Shown here: positions 46,478-55,563 of the stretch, in pieces
How positions within the stretch are numbered: the first letter of the stretch is position 1
Layout: each line of letters begins with the position of its first letter
Assembly (NCBI RefSeq): GCF_000261365.1
Contig: NZ_AJVC01000004.1
Coordinates: forward strand, 682,001-746,000
DNA length: 64,000 nucleotides
Origin: Herbaspirillum sp. GW103
Lineage (GTDB): Bacteria; Pseudomonadota; Gammaproteobacteria; Burkholderiales; Burkholderiaceae_D
Direction: 5' to 3'
Translations under genes and position numbers: made by a program
The notes under the pieces: generated by a model
Told to the model about the DNA's origin: nothing
Database searches by the model: none
What the model saw: the letters and a program-made list of their open reading frames with translations, nothing else

Positions 46478-48358
46478 TCAGAGGAAACCGATGGAAATCC
46501 AGGGCACGAAGGCCACCACCAGAAGCGCCACCACCAGCGCGGCCAGATAGCCCCAGACCCGGTTGAAGACGCCGTCCGGCGACACCTTGCCGATGGCGCA
46601 GGCGGCATAGAAGCCCACACCGAAGGGCGGTGCGAACAGGCCGATGCCCATGGACAGGATCACCACCATCGCGTAGTGCACGTCATGCACCCCCAGCGAA
46701 CGTGCCACCGGGAACAGCAGCGGCCCGAACAGCACGATGGCGGGAATGCCTTCCAGCAAACTGCCCAGCACGATGAAGATGACGATGGTGATCAAGAGGA
46801 ACCCGACCCCGCCTCCCGGCACGCCCTGCATCAGACCCACCAGCTTGGCCGAGAAGCCCGACTGCGTGAGCGCCCAGGCCATCGCGGTGGCCATGCCGAT
46901 GATGAGCAGGATCGCACCCGACAAGGCGGCGGACTCGACCAGCATCGGATAGAGACGCCTGAAGTTCAGGTGCTTCATGAACAGGTGCATGATCAGCCCG
47001 ACCACTACCGTATAGGCCACGCCGATGGTGGCCACTTCGGTGGCCGTGGCGACCCCCTCGATGACGGCCACGCGGATCAGCATGGGCAGCGCCAGCGCCG
47101 GCAGCGCGGTGATCAGGGTCTTGAGGATGAGCGAGACCGGGGCGCGCTTGACATCCGGCATCGGCTCGCGGCGCGCACGCATCCAGCACACCACGGCGAT
47201 GGCGATGGTGGCGATGGCCGCCGGCATGAGGCCACCGATGAACAGTGCCGTGATCGATACGCTGCAGACAGCGCCGATGGTGATCAACACCAGGCTGGGC
47301 GGAATGGTCTCGGTCATGGCGCCGGAGGACGAGAGCAGTGCCACCAGTTCTTCCGGCTTGGAGCCGCGCTTCTTCATCTCGGGGAACAGCGCCGGAGCAA
47401 TGGCCGCCATGTCCGCCGCCTTGGAACCGGAAATGCCGGAGACCAGGAACATCGCGCCCAGCAGCACGTATTGCAGGCCGCCGCGCACGTGGCCCAGCAG
47501 CGCGGCCATGAAGTCGATCAAGGTCTTGGCCAGGCCCGACATTTCCAGCAACGACCCGAGCAGCACGAACAGCGGCACCGACAACAGGATCAGGCTGGAC
47601 ATGCCTTCGTCCATGCGGCTGACCACGATCATCAGCGGTGCCGTCGTGGCCAGCGCCAGGTACGCCATGGTGGCCGTGCCGAAGGCAAAGGCAATGGGGA
47701 TGCCGCCGGCCACGCATACACCAATGAGCAACACGAAGAACACGATCAGGTTGTAATTGCCCATGCCCAGCAGCATGGGCTTGGCCAGCCACAGTGCGCC
47801 ACCGATCACGGCCACCACGGCCAGCGCCGACAGCAGCAGGCGCATCGTGGTCATGGCCGCCATGCGCGAGACCGCCGCCAGCAGCATCAGGATGGCGCCG
47901 ACCGGCAAGGCTGCCGCGCGCAGGCCGTCGGGAATTTCCAGGGCCGGTGTGGTGATGGGCATCTGTTCCACCGCGTGGTCCACGGCGGGATGGATCACCA
48001 TCAGCACGAAGATGCAGACCACCAGCGCGGCCACCGTTTCCAGCCAGATGCGGCCCTTCTCGGAACATTTGTTGATGATGGCGGTGAGCCGCATGTGCTC
48101 GCCGCGATCCAGCGCCAGCACCGCGCCCAGCATCGACAACCAGATGAAGAGAATCGAGGCCAGTTCATCGGACCATACCAGGGGATCATGCAGGGCATAG
48201 CGGTAGATCACGCCCGTGAGCAGCACCACGGTCTCGGCCAGCACCAGGGCCGCCGCCACCGCGCCGACCACGTGCATCACCATGCGATTGAATGCGACCA
48301 GGGCGCGCGCTGCCGGGTTCATGTTGACCGGGGCGCGGTAAGTCATTGCAGCTTCCAT
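46478..48358 (-). CDS. TRAP transporter, fused DctQ-DctM membrane protein
   Basis: A 626-residue fusion of the small (DctQ, residues 1-170, four TM) and large (DctM, about 195-626, 12 or more TM) subunits of a TRAP transporter. The DctQ signature RYALHDPLVWSDELASILF and the DctM blocks GISGSKAADMAAIAPALFPEM and LFAPPFGVGFYAACA are clear. It takes up an organic acid using the ion gradient. The ATG at 48358 has GGAG with seven-base spacing. It is co-transcribed with the binding protein upstream. Confidence 0.94.
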   Translation of the reverse strand: MEAAMTYRAPVNMNPAARALVAFNRMVMHVVGAVAAALVLAETVVLLTGVIYRYALHDPLVWSDELASILFIWLSMLGAVLALDRGEHMRLTAIINKCSEKGRIWLETVAALVVCIFVLMVIHPAVDHAVEQMPITTPALEIPDGLRAAALPVGAILMLLAAVSRMAAMTTMRLLLSALAVVAVIGGALWLAKPMLLGMGNYNLIVFFVLLIGVCVAGGIPIAFAFGTATMAYLALATTAPLMIVVSRMDEGMSSLILLSVPLFVLLGSLLEMSGLAKTLIDFMAALLGHVRGGLQYVLLGAMFLVSGISGSKAADMAAIAPALFPEMKKRGSKPEELVALLSSSGAMTETIPPSLVLITIGAVCSVSITALFIGGLMPAAIATIAIAVVCWMRARREPMPDVKRAPVSLILKTLITALPALALPMLIRVAVIEGVATATEVATIGVAYTVVVGLIMHLFMKHLNFRRLYPMLVESAALSGAILLIIGMATAMAWALTQSGFSAKLVGLMQGVPGGGVGFLLITIVIFIVLGSLLEGIPAIVLFGPLLFPVARSLGVHDVHYAMVVILSMGIGLFAPPFGVGFYAACAIGKVSPDGVFNRVWGYLAALVVALLVVAFVPWISIGFL

Positions 48359-48464
48359 CATCAAGCTCCAGCGAAATGGATTCAGGGCGACAGGGACAGC
48401 ATCGGCGATGCCGCCCCCATCGCACCGGGGCTCATGCCTTCACGAGCCCCGGCGAACGGGCCAT

Positions 48465-49499
48465 TCAGGCCAGCTTGCCGGTGTACTTCTCCAGCAGGGC
48501 CCAGGGCTCGTCGCCGAACTTCTTCTTCCACTCGGCATAGAAGCCGGCCGCGCGCAGCTTGGCGCGGAAGGAATCGGCATCGGCATTGTTGAAGGCCAGG
48601 CCTTTGCCCTTCATTTCGTCGACCAGCGAATCATTGAGCTTGCGCACGTCGACGCGCTGGTTCATGCCGGCTTCGTTGATGACGCGCGCCATCATCTCCT
48701 GCAGATCCTTGGGCAGACGTTCGAAGGATTTCTTGTTGCCCAGGAACCAGAAACCATCCCACATGTGGTTGGTGATGGAGCAGTACTTCTGTACTTCGTA
48801 GAGCTTGGCGGTGGAGATGATGGCCATGGGGTTTTCCTGGCCTTCCACGATCTTGGTCTGCAGGGCCGAATAGACTTCGGCGAAGTTGATCGAGGTCGGC
48901 GCCGCATCGAAGGCCTTGAACATCGAGGTCCACAGCGGGCTCGGCGGTACCCGCAGTTTCATGCCCTTGAGGTCGTCGGCGGTCTTGATGGGCTTGGTGC
49001 TGTTGGTGATCTGGCGATAGCCGTTGTCCCAGATCTTCTCGAAGGCGAACAGCGTGGAGCGGGCTTCGATCTGCTTGCGTACGTGTGCGCCCAGTTCGCC
49101 ATCCATGGCGGGCCAGACCTGGCTGTAATCCTTGAAGGCAAAACCGATGCCGGAAATCTGCGCAGCAGGCACCAGCGTACCCAGAATCAGCGGCGAGAGC
49201 GTGAAGAAATCAATGGCACCGGCACGCACCTGCGAGAGCATGTCGGTGTCGGTACCCAGCTGGTTGTTGGGGTAGAGCTGCAGTTCGATGCGGCCCTTGG
49301 ATTGTTCCGCGATGGCGGCGGCCATTTCCTTGGCGCGCGCATTCATCGGGTGAGTGACCGGCAGATTGTTGGCGTACTTGAAGGTGAACTCGGCCGCATG
49401 GGCCGACGTCGATACCAGGCCGGTAGCGGCAGCCGCCGAAGCGACCGAGGCGGTCTTCAAAAAATGGCGGCGCGTGAACTTGCCAGTGGATTGTTCCAT
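48465..49499 (-). CDS. TRAP transporter solute-binding protein, DctP family
   Basis: A 344-residue periplasmic binding protein with a twin-arginine type signal (TRRHFLKTASVASAAAATGL, cleavage after SAHA near residue 35). The mature part has FKYANNLPVTHPMNARAKEM and the ligand-carboxylate Arg region MKLRVPPSPLWTSMFKAFDA. AGGAGACAAGCAG precedes the ATG. It is the first gene of the leftward TRAP-SDR-SDR set. The ligand is probably a carboxylate. Confidence 0.93.
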   Translation of the reverse strand: MEQSTGKFTRRHFLKTASVASAAAATGLVSTSAHAAEFTFKYANNLPVTHPMNARAKEMAAAIAEQSKGRIELQLYPNNQLGTDTDMLSQVRAGAIDFFTLSPLILGTLVPAAQISGIGFAFKDYSQVWPAMDGELGAHVRKQIEARSTLFAFEKIWDNGYRQITNSTKPIKTADDLKGMKLRVPPSPLWTSMFKAFDAAPTSINFAEVYSALQTKIVEGQENPMAIISTAKLYEVQKYCSITNHMWDGFWFLGNKKSFERLPKDLQEMMARVINEAGMNQRVDVRKLNDSLVDEMKGKGLAFNNADADSFRAKLRAAGFYAEWKKKFGDEPWALLEKYTGKLA

Positions 49500-49777
49500 C
49501 TGCTTGTCTCCTGTTTGTCTGTTTGTAATTTTGAACATTGCTGAATCCGGCACGACCACACAGGGCCGCCAGATCGGGCGTGCAGCTCCCTGTGCCGGGT
49601 GGTCAACACTGCCTGTGCAGCGATAGAGCAAGTTGGATGCCAAGCCCCCCGATGCTCCCGCGGCGGCGTGGCAGTGTCCCCTCCTCATCGGCACTGCGCC
49701 TGTATTCTCTGCGATAAGGGCGGCCCAGTACAAGCACGCAATCACGCTGGCCGACATTTATTTGTACGCATCCTTGC

Positions 49778-49793
49778 TGCGACACCTGTCGCA
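49778..49793. promoter_or_regulatory. palindrome TGCGACA-CC-TGTCGCA with repeats
   Basis: A perfect 7-2-7 inverted repeat, followed within 40 bp by further TGTCGC half-sites (near 49798 and 49812). The clustered half-sites resemble an upstream activator site. The activator is not known. Confidence 0.55.
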
Positions 49794-49883
49794 GGACTGT
49801 CGCTACAGTGTCGCAACCGTCGACACCTGTGCATGCTGCCCACCGGCAACAAACGCTTCTGCCTGGCTGCTGCAGCGCAATGA

Positions 49884-49899
49884 TTTACGTTAACGTAAA
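49884..49899. promoter_or_regulatory. palindromic operator TTTACGTTAACGTAAA
   Basis: This perfect 16-bp palindrome lies 365 bp before the thiolase start. It resembles, from memory, operators of MerR-type regulators of acyl-CoA catabolism such as LiuR. A thiolase and an acyl-CoA ligase immediately downstream fit that reading. No MerR gene is in the window. Confidence 0.6.
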
Positions 49900-50263
49900 G
49901 TACGTGCTATCTTCACGCGGTCGGTGGAGGCTGCCCTGTCCGCTCCGGTTTTTCCCGCATGTCGGGAATGAGAGGAAGGGCCTGACGGACACCTCAGCCC
50001 CCATCAACATCAACAACAAAGCGAGACCCGGCGCGGCTTTGCGCCGGACCGCCCAGGAGACGGGCAAGATGCAGGCCGGCGCATGGCAGCGGTTGGGCCG
50101 GCAACGGTTGCGCGATGCCCAGGCCAGGGATGCTCGACACCGGCTGCATGCGGTGAGGCGAGCGGTCCTGCGCGTGGCACCGATTTTGCATATTGCCCCT
50201 GTGTGTAACAACGGAGCGCCCCTGCTCCATCGACCCCGTCCAAGACGGAAACAAGGACACCCC

Positions 50264-51445
50264 ATGACTGTTTCTGCATCCTCACCCTGCATCACCGGCT
50301 GGAACCATTCGCAATTCGGCAAGCTCGACGGCATCGATCCGGAAGTGCTGATCGGCCAGGTCGCCAAGGCCGCCATCGAGCACGCGGGACTGCAACCGGA
50401 AGACATCGATTCGATCCACTTCGGCACCTTCAATGCCGGTTTCCTGTACCAGGACTTTCCTTCCTCGCTGGTCATGAACACGCTGCCGCAACTGCGCTTC
50501 AAGCCGGCCACGCGCCTGGAGAATGCCTGCGCCACCGGATCGGCGGCCATCCATTCGGGCCTGCAGGCGATCAAGGCCGGGCAATCGAAGCACGTGCTGG
50601 TGATCGGCTTCGAGAAGATGACCGAGCTGGCCACACCGCAGGTGGGCGAGGTGCTGCTCAAGGCCTGCTACGCCAAGGAAGAAGCGGGCATCCCGGGCGG
50701 TTTTGCGGGCGTCTTCGGCAAGATCGCGCAGAGCTACTTTGACCGCTTCGGCGACCAGTCCGACGCGCTGGCGCAGATCGCGGCCAAGAATCACAAGAAC
50801 GGCATGGTCAATCCCTACGCCCACATGCGCAAGGATTTCGGCTTCGAGTTCTGCCGCACGGTCTCCGAGAAAAATCCCTTCGTGGCCGGACCGCTCAAGC
50901 GCACCGACTGCTCGCTCATTTCCGATGGTGCCGCCGCCCTGGTCATCAGCGCCGCCGATGTGGCCAGGTCCATGCCGCGTGCCGTGCAGTTCCGGGCAGC
51001 GGTGCATGTCAATGATTTCCTGCCGCTGTCGCGTCGCGACCCGACCCGCTTCGAAGCGGCCGAGCTGGCCTGGAAAAAAGCGCTGGGTGAGGCCAGCCTG
51101 AGCCTCAATGATCTGTCGCTGGTGGAAACGCACGACTGCTTCACCGTGGCCGAGTTGCTGGAATACGAAGCCATGGGCCTGGCCCCGCACGGCCAGGGCG
51201 CGCGCGTGATTGCCGAAGGCATCACCGCCAAGGACGGCAAGCTGCCGGTCAATCCCTCGGGCGGGCTGAAGTCCAAGGGCCATCCGGTCGGCGCTACCGG
51301 GGTGTCGATGCACGTGATGGCAGCCATGCAGGCGTCCCATGATGCGGGTGACATGCAGATTGCCAATGCGCGCTATGCCGGTGTGTTCAACATGGGCGGT
51401 GCGGCCGTGGCCAACTATGTGAGCATTCTGGAGCGTGTGAACTAA
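50264..51445 (+). CDS. thiolase-family acetyl-CoA acetyltransferase
   Basis: This 393-residue thiolase is of the SCP2/acetyl-CoA acetyltransferase type. The nucleophilic Cys is in ENACATGSAAIHSG (about residue 88) and the catalytic His is in GHPVGATGVS. The second cysteine of classical biosynthetic thiolases (CxGxG near the C-terminus) is replaced by FNMGGAAV, as in SCP2-like members. It probably cleaves or joins acyl-CoA units with the ligase that follows. AAGGA precedes the ATG at 50264; earlier starts add a non-thiolase leader. Confidence 0.93.
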   Translation: MTVSASSPCITGWNHSQFGKLDGIDPEVLIGQVAKAAIEHAGLQPEDIDSIHFGTFNAGFLYQDFPSSLVMNTLPQLRFKPATRLENACATGSAAIHSGLQAIKAGQSKHVLVIGFEKMTELATPQVGEVLLKACYAKEEAGIPGGFAGVFGKIAQSYFDRFGDQSDALAQIAAKNHKNGMVNPYAHMRKDFGFEFCRTVSEKNPFVAGPLKRTDCSLISDGAAALVISAADVARSMPRAVQFRAAVHVNDFLPLSRRDPTRFEAAELAWKKALGEASLSLNDLSLVETHDCFTVAELLEYEAMGLAPHGQGARVIAEGITAKDGKLPVNPSGGLKSKGHPVGATGVSMHVMAAMQASHDAGDMQIANARYAGVFNMGGAAVANYVSILERVN

Positions 51446-51463
51446 AAGCGCATGTGATGCGTC

Positions 51464-51497
51464 GGCGCGCCGTCCAGCCGTGAGCTGGCGGCGCGCC
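51464..51497 (+). other. strong hairpin between thiolase and CoA ligase
   Basis: GGCGCGCCG-T-CCAGC pairs with GCTGGCGGCGCGCC: 14 base pairs with one bulged T and a 5-base loop. No T-run follows, so it is more likely an mRNA-stabilising or processing stem than a terminator. Confidence 0.65.
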
Positions 51498-51574
51498 ACA
51501 TGAAGTAATGTGCAAAAAAACGAGAACAAGACAGCACGCCAATTTCCTTTAGAAAAATCGGGACGAGTGAGACG

Positions 51575-53173
51575 ATGTTAAGCAAAGTGATGAACCTGGG
51601 CCGCCTGCTCTCGGATGTGGCGCGCCGCTTTCCGGAAGAGCCGGGACTGATCCTGGCACAAGGCGCCGCCGATGGCAGTGACCGCCTGATCTGCTGGCGC
51701 GAGATCAATGCCCGCGTCGATGCGCTGGCGCACGCCCTCACCCGTCGTGGCGTCAAGAAGGGCGACAAGATGCTGGTCCACTCACGCAACAACCAGCAGA
51801 TCTTCGAGAGTGCCTGGGCCGCCTTCAAGATGGGCGTGGTCTGGGTGCCGACCAATTTCCGCATCACGCCGCCCGAGGCCGCTTATCTGGGCCAGTCCAG
51901 CGGCGCCTGCGTGATGCTGTATGACCGTGGTTTCGCGCAGTATGTCGACGCGGTGAAATCCGCCTCGCCGGCACTCGAACACGTGGTGGCCCTGGCCGAC
52001 GCGCGGCCGGGCGAACTCGATTACGAAGCGCTGGTGGCCGATGGCAGCGGCGAGTCCTTCCCCGAGGCCGAAGTCGATTACGACGATCCGCTCTGGTTCT
52101 TCTACACCTCCGGCACCACGGGTAATCCCAAGGCGGGGATGCTCTCGCATGGCCAGATGGCCTTCGTGGTCACCAATCACCTGGCCGACCTGATGCCGGG
52201 CCTCACGCATCAATCGCGCTCGCTGGTAGTGGCACCGCTGTCGCACGGCGCAGGCGTGCATGCAGTGGTCAATACCGCACGCGGTGCGGCCAGCATCCTG
52301 CTTTCGTCCGAACGGCTGGTGGTCGAGGAAGCCTGGCAGCTGGTGGAGAAATACCAGGTGGACAATCTCTTCACGGTGCCCACCATCGTCAAGATCCTGG
52401 TCGAGGATGAGTCCGTCGACCGCTACGACCACAGCTCGCTGAAACACGTCATCTATGCCGGCGCGCCCATGTATCGCGCCGACCAGGTCCACGCATTGAA
52501 GAAGCTGGGCAAGGTGCTGGTGCAGTATTACGGCCTGGGCGAAGTGACCGGCAACATCACCTTCCTGCCGCCTTACCTGCACTTCGAGGATGACGCCCAT
52601 CCGCAGGCGCGCGTCGGGACCTGCGGCATGCCGCGCACCGGCATGCAGATCGCCATCCTCAATGACGACGGCCAGGAACTGGCCCCCTTCGAGACCGGCG
52701 AAATCTGCGTGCGCGGACCGGCCGTCTTCATGGGCTATCACAACAATCCCGAGGCCAATGCCAAGGCCTTCAAGCATGACTGGTTCCATACCGGCGACCT
52801 CGGGCATGTGGACCGGGATGGCTTCCTCTACATCACCGGACGCTCTTCGGACATGTACATCTCGGGCGGCTCCAACGTCTATCCGCGCGAGATCGAGGAA
52901 GCGCTGCTGACGCACCCGGCGGTCTCCGAAGTGGCCGTGCTGGGCGTGCCCGATCCCAAGTGGGGCGAAAGCGGGCTGGCGGTGATCGTCTGCAAGGCAG
53001 GACAGCAGGTCGATGGCGAAGCCTTGTTGGCGCATCTGGAGACACGCATCGGCAAGTACAAGTGGCCACGTCGTTTCGTCTACTGGGACAGCATGCCCAA
53101 GTCGGGCTACGGCAAGATCGTCAAGAAACAGATCAAGGCGCTGCTGGAAGAGCAAGGCGACTACCGTCTATGA
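51575..53173 (+). CDS. AMP-dependent acyl-CoA ligase
   Basis: A 532-residue ANL-superfamily ligase that activates a carboxylic acid to its CoA ester through an acyl-AMP. The P-loop motif is YTSGTTGNPKAGMLSH, followed by the YYGLGEVTG motif, the TGDLGHVDRDGF segment and the hinge/catalytic region YITGRSSDMYISGG; the C-terminal catalytic Lys is in SGYGKIVKK. The chain length of the acid cannot be told. Its stop overlaps the start of the first PPC-domain gene (ATGA). Confidence 0.94.
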   Translation: MLSKVMNLGRLLSDVARRFPEEPGLILAQGAADGSDRLICWREINARVDALAHALTRRGVKKGDKMLVHSRNNQQIFESAWAAFKMGVVWVPTNFRITPPEAAYLGQSSGACVMLYDRGFAQYVDAVKSASPALEHVVALADARPGELDYEALVADGSGESFPEAEVDYDDPLWFFYTSGTTGNPKAGMLSHGQMAFVVTNHLADLMPGLTHQSRSLVVAPLSHGAGVHAVVNTARGAASILLSSERLVVEEAWQLVEKYQVDNLFTVPTIVKILVEDESVDRYDHSSLKHVIYAGAPMYRADQVHALKKLGKVLVQYYGLGEVTGNITFLPPYLHFEDDAHPQARVGTCGMPRTGMQIAILNDDGQELAPFETGEICVRGPAVFMGYHNNPEANAKAFKHDWFHTGDLGHVDRDGFLYITGRSSDMYISGGSNVYPREIEEALLTHPAVSEVAVLGVPDPKWGESGLAVIVCKAGQQVDGEALLAHLETRIGKYKWPRRFVYWDSMPKSGYGKIVKKQIKALLEEQGDYRL

Positions 53174-53739
53174 AACTCTCCAGCAAACCTGGCGAGACCA
53201 CGGCCAGCGCCGGTTTCCTGGCGGTGCGCAAATTCCTTCATGCAGGCCAGCCGAGCTATCCGCGCACGCTGGACCTGGAGGCCGACCCCGCCGAGGAACT
53301 TCGTATCACCCTGCAACCCGGCACCCCGGTCGGCCCGGCCTTGCGCCGCGTGCTGGCACGCTATGGCCAGCGCGGCGGCGTCGGGCGGCTGTGCGGCGGG
53401 ACCGCGCGACGCCTGCATTACCACCGCATCGAACAGACCGGCGACGCCAGCCGGCCTTATGACTATGGACCACCGCATGTATTGGAAGGCGTCATCAGCT
53501 TCGTGACCGGCGCCATCACCATCGGCCAGAACGCCGACGGAAAAGTTTTACTGCATTGCCACTCAGGTTTCATCGATGGCGATGGTACGCTGCATGGCGG
53601 CCATCTGCTGCTCGACACGGTGGAGGTGGGCGACGATCCGCTCATCCTGCGCCTGTGCCTGTTTTCCCGCAGCGCCTTCGTCGTCAACAGCGATGAAGAG
53701 ACGCACTTCAGTCTATTGCATCCGACACCCATGGAATGA
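53170..53739 (+). CDS. PPC/DUF296-domain protein 1
   Basis: A 189-residue protein with a PPC (DUF296) fold at about residues 50-180, including VGRLCGGTARRLHYHRIEQT and CHSGFIDGDGTLHGGHLL. PPC proteins form trimers with a conserved His-rich pocket; biochemical roles are unknown in most bacteria. It begins inside the ligase stop and ends inside the start of a second PPC gene, so the three are tightly coupled. The start at 53170 is fixed by the overlap. Confidence 0.82.
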   Translation: MKLSSKPGETTASAGFLAVRKFLHAGQPSYPRTLDLEADPAEELRITLQPGTPVGPALRRVLARYGQRGGVGRLCGGTARRLHYHRIEQTGDASRPYDYGPPHVLEGVISFVTGAITIGQNADGKVLLHCHSGFIDGDGTLHGGHLLLDTVEVGDDPLILRLCLFSRSAFVVNSDEETHFSLLHPTPME

Positions 53740-54194
53740 TGATGACGCTCCCCGCCCATGACAGCGACTCCCTTGACGACCACATCCACGTAGAACAGGG
53801 CCAGCTCGGCAAGCTGGTGATGGCCCGCCTCAAACCCAACCAGGACCTCACCGAAAGCGTGGAAGCGCTGTGCCGCCAGCACGGCATGGACAAGGCCATC
53901 GTGCGGGGCGCCATCGGCAGCCTCATCGATGCCCATCTGCAATACGCCACGCCGACCGGTCTGCGCGAGATGGAGATCAACGGGCCGGGGGTGGAAATCC
54001 TCAATGTGTTCGGTGAAATCGGATTTGCCGATGGACCTGCCAGCGCGCATCCGCTGCAAGGCGTGGTGGCCGATACGGAGGGGCGCATCTTTGCCGGTCG
54101 CTTCGTGCGCGGTGCCAATCTCTCTTTCATCACCATCGAGATCACCTTGCAGGAATGGATTGCGGTCAAGCAATCCGAAGCGCTGCCGGCCTGA
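53736..54194 (+). CDS. PPC/DUF296-domain protein 2
   Basis: A 152-residue protein with the PPC domain almost throughout (IVRGAIGSLIDAHLQYATPT, then GPGVEILNVFGEIG). It is a diverged tandem partner of the preceding gene rather than a recent copy, as few residues align. Three consecutive ATGs lie at the start; the first overlaps the upstream stop. It ends the thiolase-ligase operon. Confidence 0.83.
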   Translation: MMMTLPAHDSDSLDDHIHVEQGQLGKLVMARLKPNQDLTESVEALCRQHGMDKAIVRGAIGSLIDAHLQYATPTGLREMEINGPGVEILNVFGEIGFADGPASAHPLQGVVADTEGRIFAGRFVRGANLSFITIEITLQEWIAVKQSEALPA

Positions 54195-54218
54195 ATCACT
54201 TTCCTTGCTCCCATGAAA

Positions 54219-54249
54219 AATGCCGCCCGGCTCATCACCTGGCGGCATT
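54219..54249. terminator. bidirectional terminator
   Basis: AATGCCGCC (54219-54227) and GGCGGCATT (54241-54249) form a 9-bp stem with a run of five Ts on the minus strand. It ends the symporter gene and the PPC operon. Confidence 0.85.
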
Positions 54250-54267
54250 GTTCAAACCTTGAGCTAA

Positions 54268-55563
54268 TCAGGCTTCCGTATGCAGCGTGGCTTCGGCTTC
54301 CTGTTCGATCTCGACTTCGGCGCGGGCCGCTTCTTCTTCGCTGAGCAGACCGCCTTCCCACTTGGCCACTACGGCCGAGGCAATCGAGTTGCCCACCGCA
54401 TTGGTGGCCGAACGGCCCATGTCGAGGAAGGTATCGATGCCCAGGATCACCAAGAGGCCCGCTTCCGGAATGTTGAACTGGTGCAGGGTCGCGGCAATCA
54501 CCACCAGCGAAGCGCGCGGCACGCCGGCGATGCCCTTGGAGGTCAGCATGAGCACCAGCATCATGGTGATCTGGGTGGAGATGGGCATGTGGATGCCATA
54601 GGCCTGGGCGATGAAGAGCGTGGCGAAGGTGCAGTAGATCATCGAACCATCGAGGTTGAAGGAATACCCCATCGGCATGACGAAGCTGGAAATCTTGCGC
54701 TTGACGCCGAACCGATCCAGCGCATCCAGCAGCTTGGGATAGGCCGCTTCCGAGCTGGCGGTGGCGAAGGCCAGCAGGAAGGCTTCCTTGATCAGGGCCA
54801 GCAGATGGAAGATGCGCTTCTTCAGGAACACGAAGCCCACCGCAATGAGCAGCAACCACAGCAGCACCAGCGAGAAATAGAAGTCACGCATGAAGACCGC
54901 GAAACTGACCAGGATGTCCAGGCCATTGACGGCAACCGTTGCCGCCATGGCGGCAAACACGGCCACGGGTGCGAACTTCATGACGTAGACCGTGATCTTG
55001 AGCATGGTGTGCGAGAGGTCGTCGATGACGGCCAGCAGGTGCTTGCCACGCTCCCCCAGGGCCGCCAGGGCGATGCCAAAGAACATCGAGAACACCACCA
55101 CCTGCAGGATTTCGTTCTGCGCCATGGCTTCCACAATCGACTTGGGTACCAGGTGGTTGAAGAATTCCTTGACCGTGAACTTGCCGGTGGCCAGGCCCGC
55201 ACCGGCAGCATCCGGCGAAGGCAGCGCCACGCCGGCACCCGGTTGCAGCAGGTTGGCCATGATCATGCCCAGCGCCAGCGAGACCAGCGAGGCGATGAAG
55301 AACCAGGCCAGCGACTTGCCGAAGATGCGGCCCACCGACTTGGCATCGCCCATATGGGCGATGCCCACCACCAGGGTCGAGAACACCAGCGGTGCGATGA
55401 CCATCTTGATGAGGCGCAGGAACAGGTCCGAGGCAATCGAGACGTAGCCGGCCAACTCCTTGGCCTCATCCTTGCCGTAGTGATTGAAAATCAGATAGCC
55501 GACCAGGATGCCCAGCAGCATGGCGGCAAAAATGTAGGCGGCTTGTGGAATGCGTTTGTTCAT
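54268..55563 (-). CDS. dicarboxylate/amino acid:cation symporter (DctA/GltP family)
   Basis: A 431-residue DAACS-family symporter with eight TM helices and two re-entrant loops. The first-loop serine-rich motif is ATASSEAAYP, followed by the NLDGSMIY motif of TM7 and the GIDTFLDMGRSATNAVGNSI block of TM8. The long acidic C-terminal tail is unusual but harmless. Substrates are probably C4-dicarboxylates or glutamate. AGGAGAACAC precedes the ATG at 55563, which gives the typical start MNKRIPQAAYIFAAM. Confidence 0.93.
   Translation of the reverse strand: MNKRIPQAAYIFAAMLLGILVGYLIFNHYGKDEAKELAGYVSIASDLFLRLIKMVIAPLVFSTLVVGIAHMGDAKSVGRIFGKSLAWFFIASLVSLALGMIMANLLQPGAGVALPSPDAAGAGLATGKFTVKEFFNHLVPKSIVEAMAQNEILQVVVFSMFFGIALAALGERGKHLLAVIDDLSHTMLKITVYVMKFAPVAVFAAMAATVAVNGLDILVSFAVFMRDFYFSLVLLWLLLIAVGFVFLKKRIFHLLALIKEAFLLAFATASSEAAYPKLLDALDRFGVKRKISSFVMPMGYSFNLDGSMIYCTFATLFIAQAYGIHMPISTQITMMLVLMLTSKGIAGVPRASLVVIAATLHQFNIPEAGLLVILGIDTFLDMGRSATNAVGNSIASAVVAKWEGGLLSEEEAARAEVEIEQEAEATLHTEA

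Larger units (their letters stand above)
49500..50263. other. 764-bp regulatory region, dctP to thiolase
   Basis: No gene is supported here, although the thiolase frame runs open to 49808. It holds the operators listed separately, promoters for both sides and, from about 49980 to 50240, GC-rich sequence with no motif that could be assigned. TGTCGC repeats cluster at 49778-49830. CTGG-N10-GCA at 49862-49879 has sigma-54-like GG-N10-GC spacing. Confidence 0.45.

Noticed and set aside
46439-48592. 717-codon plus-strand ORF over the TRAP permease
   Set aside because: Extremely His/Gln/Arg-rich composition and exact mirror position of the DctQM fusion; an antisense artefact of codon bias.
49808-50263. 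152-codon N-terminal extension of the thiolase
   Set aside because: Not thiolase-like and without a ribosome site; the ATG at 50264 with AAGGA gives the standard start.
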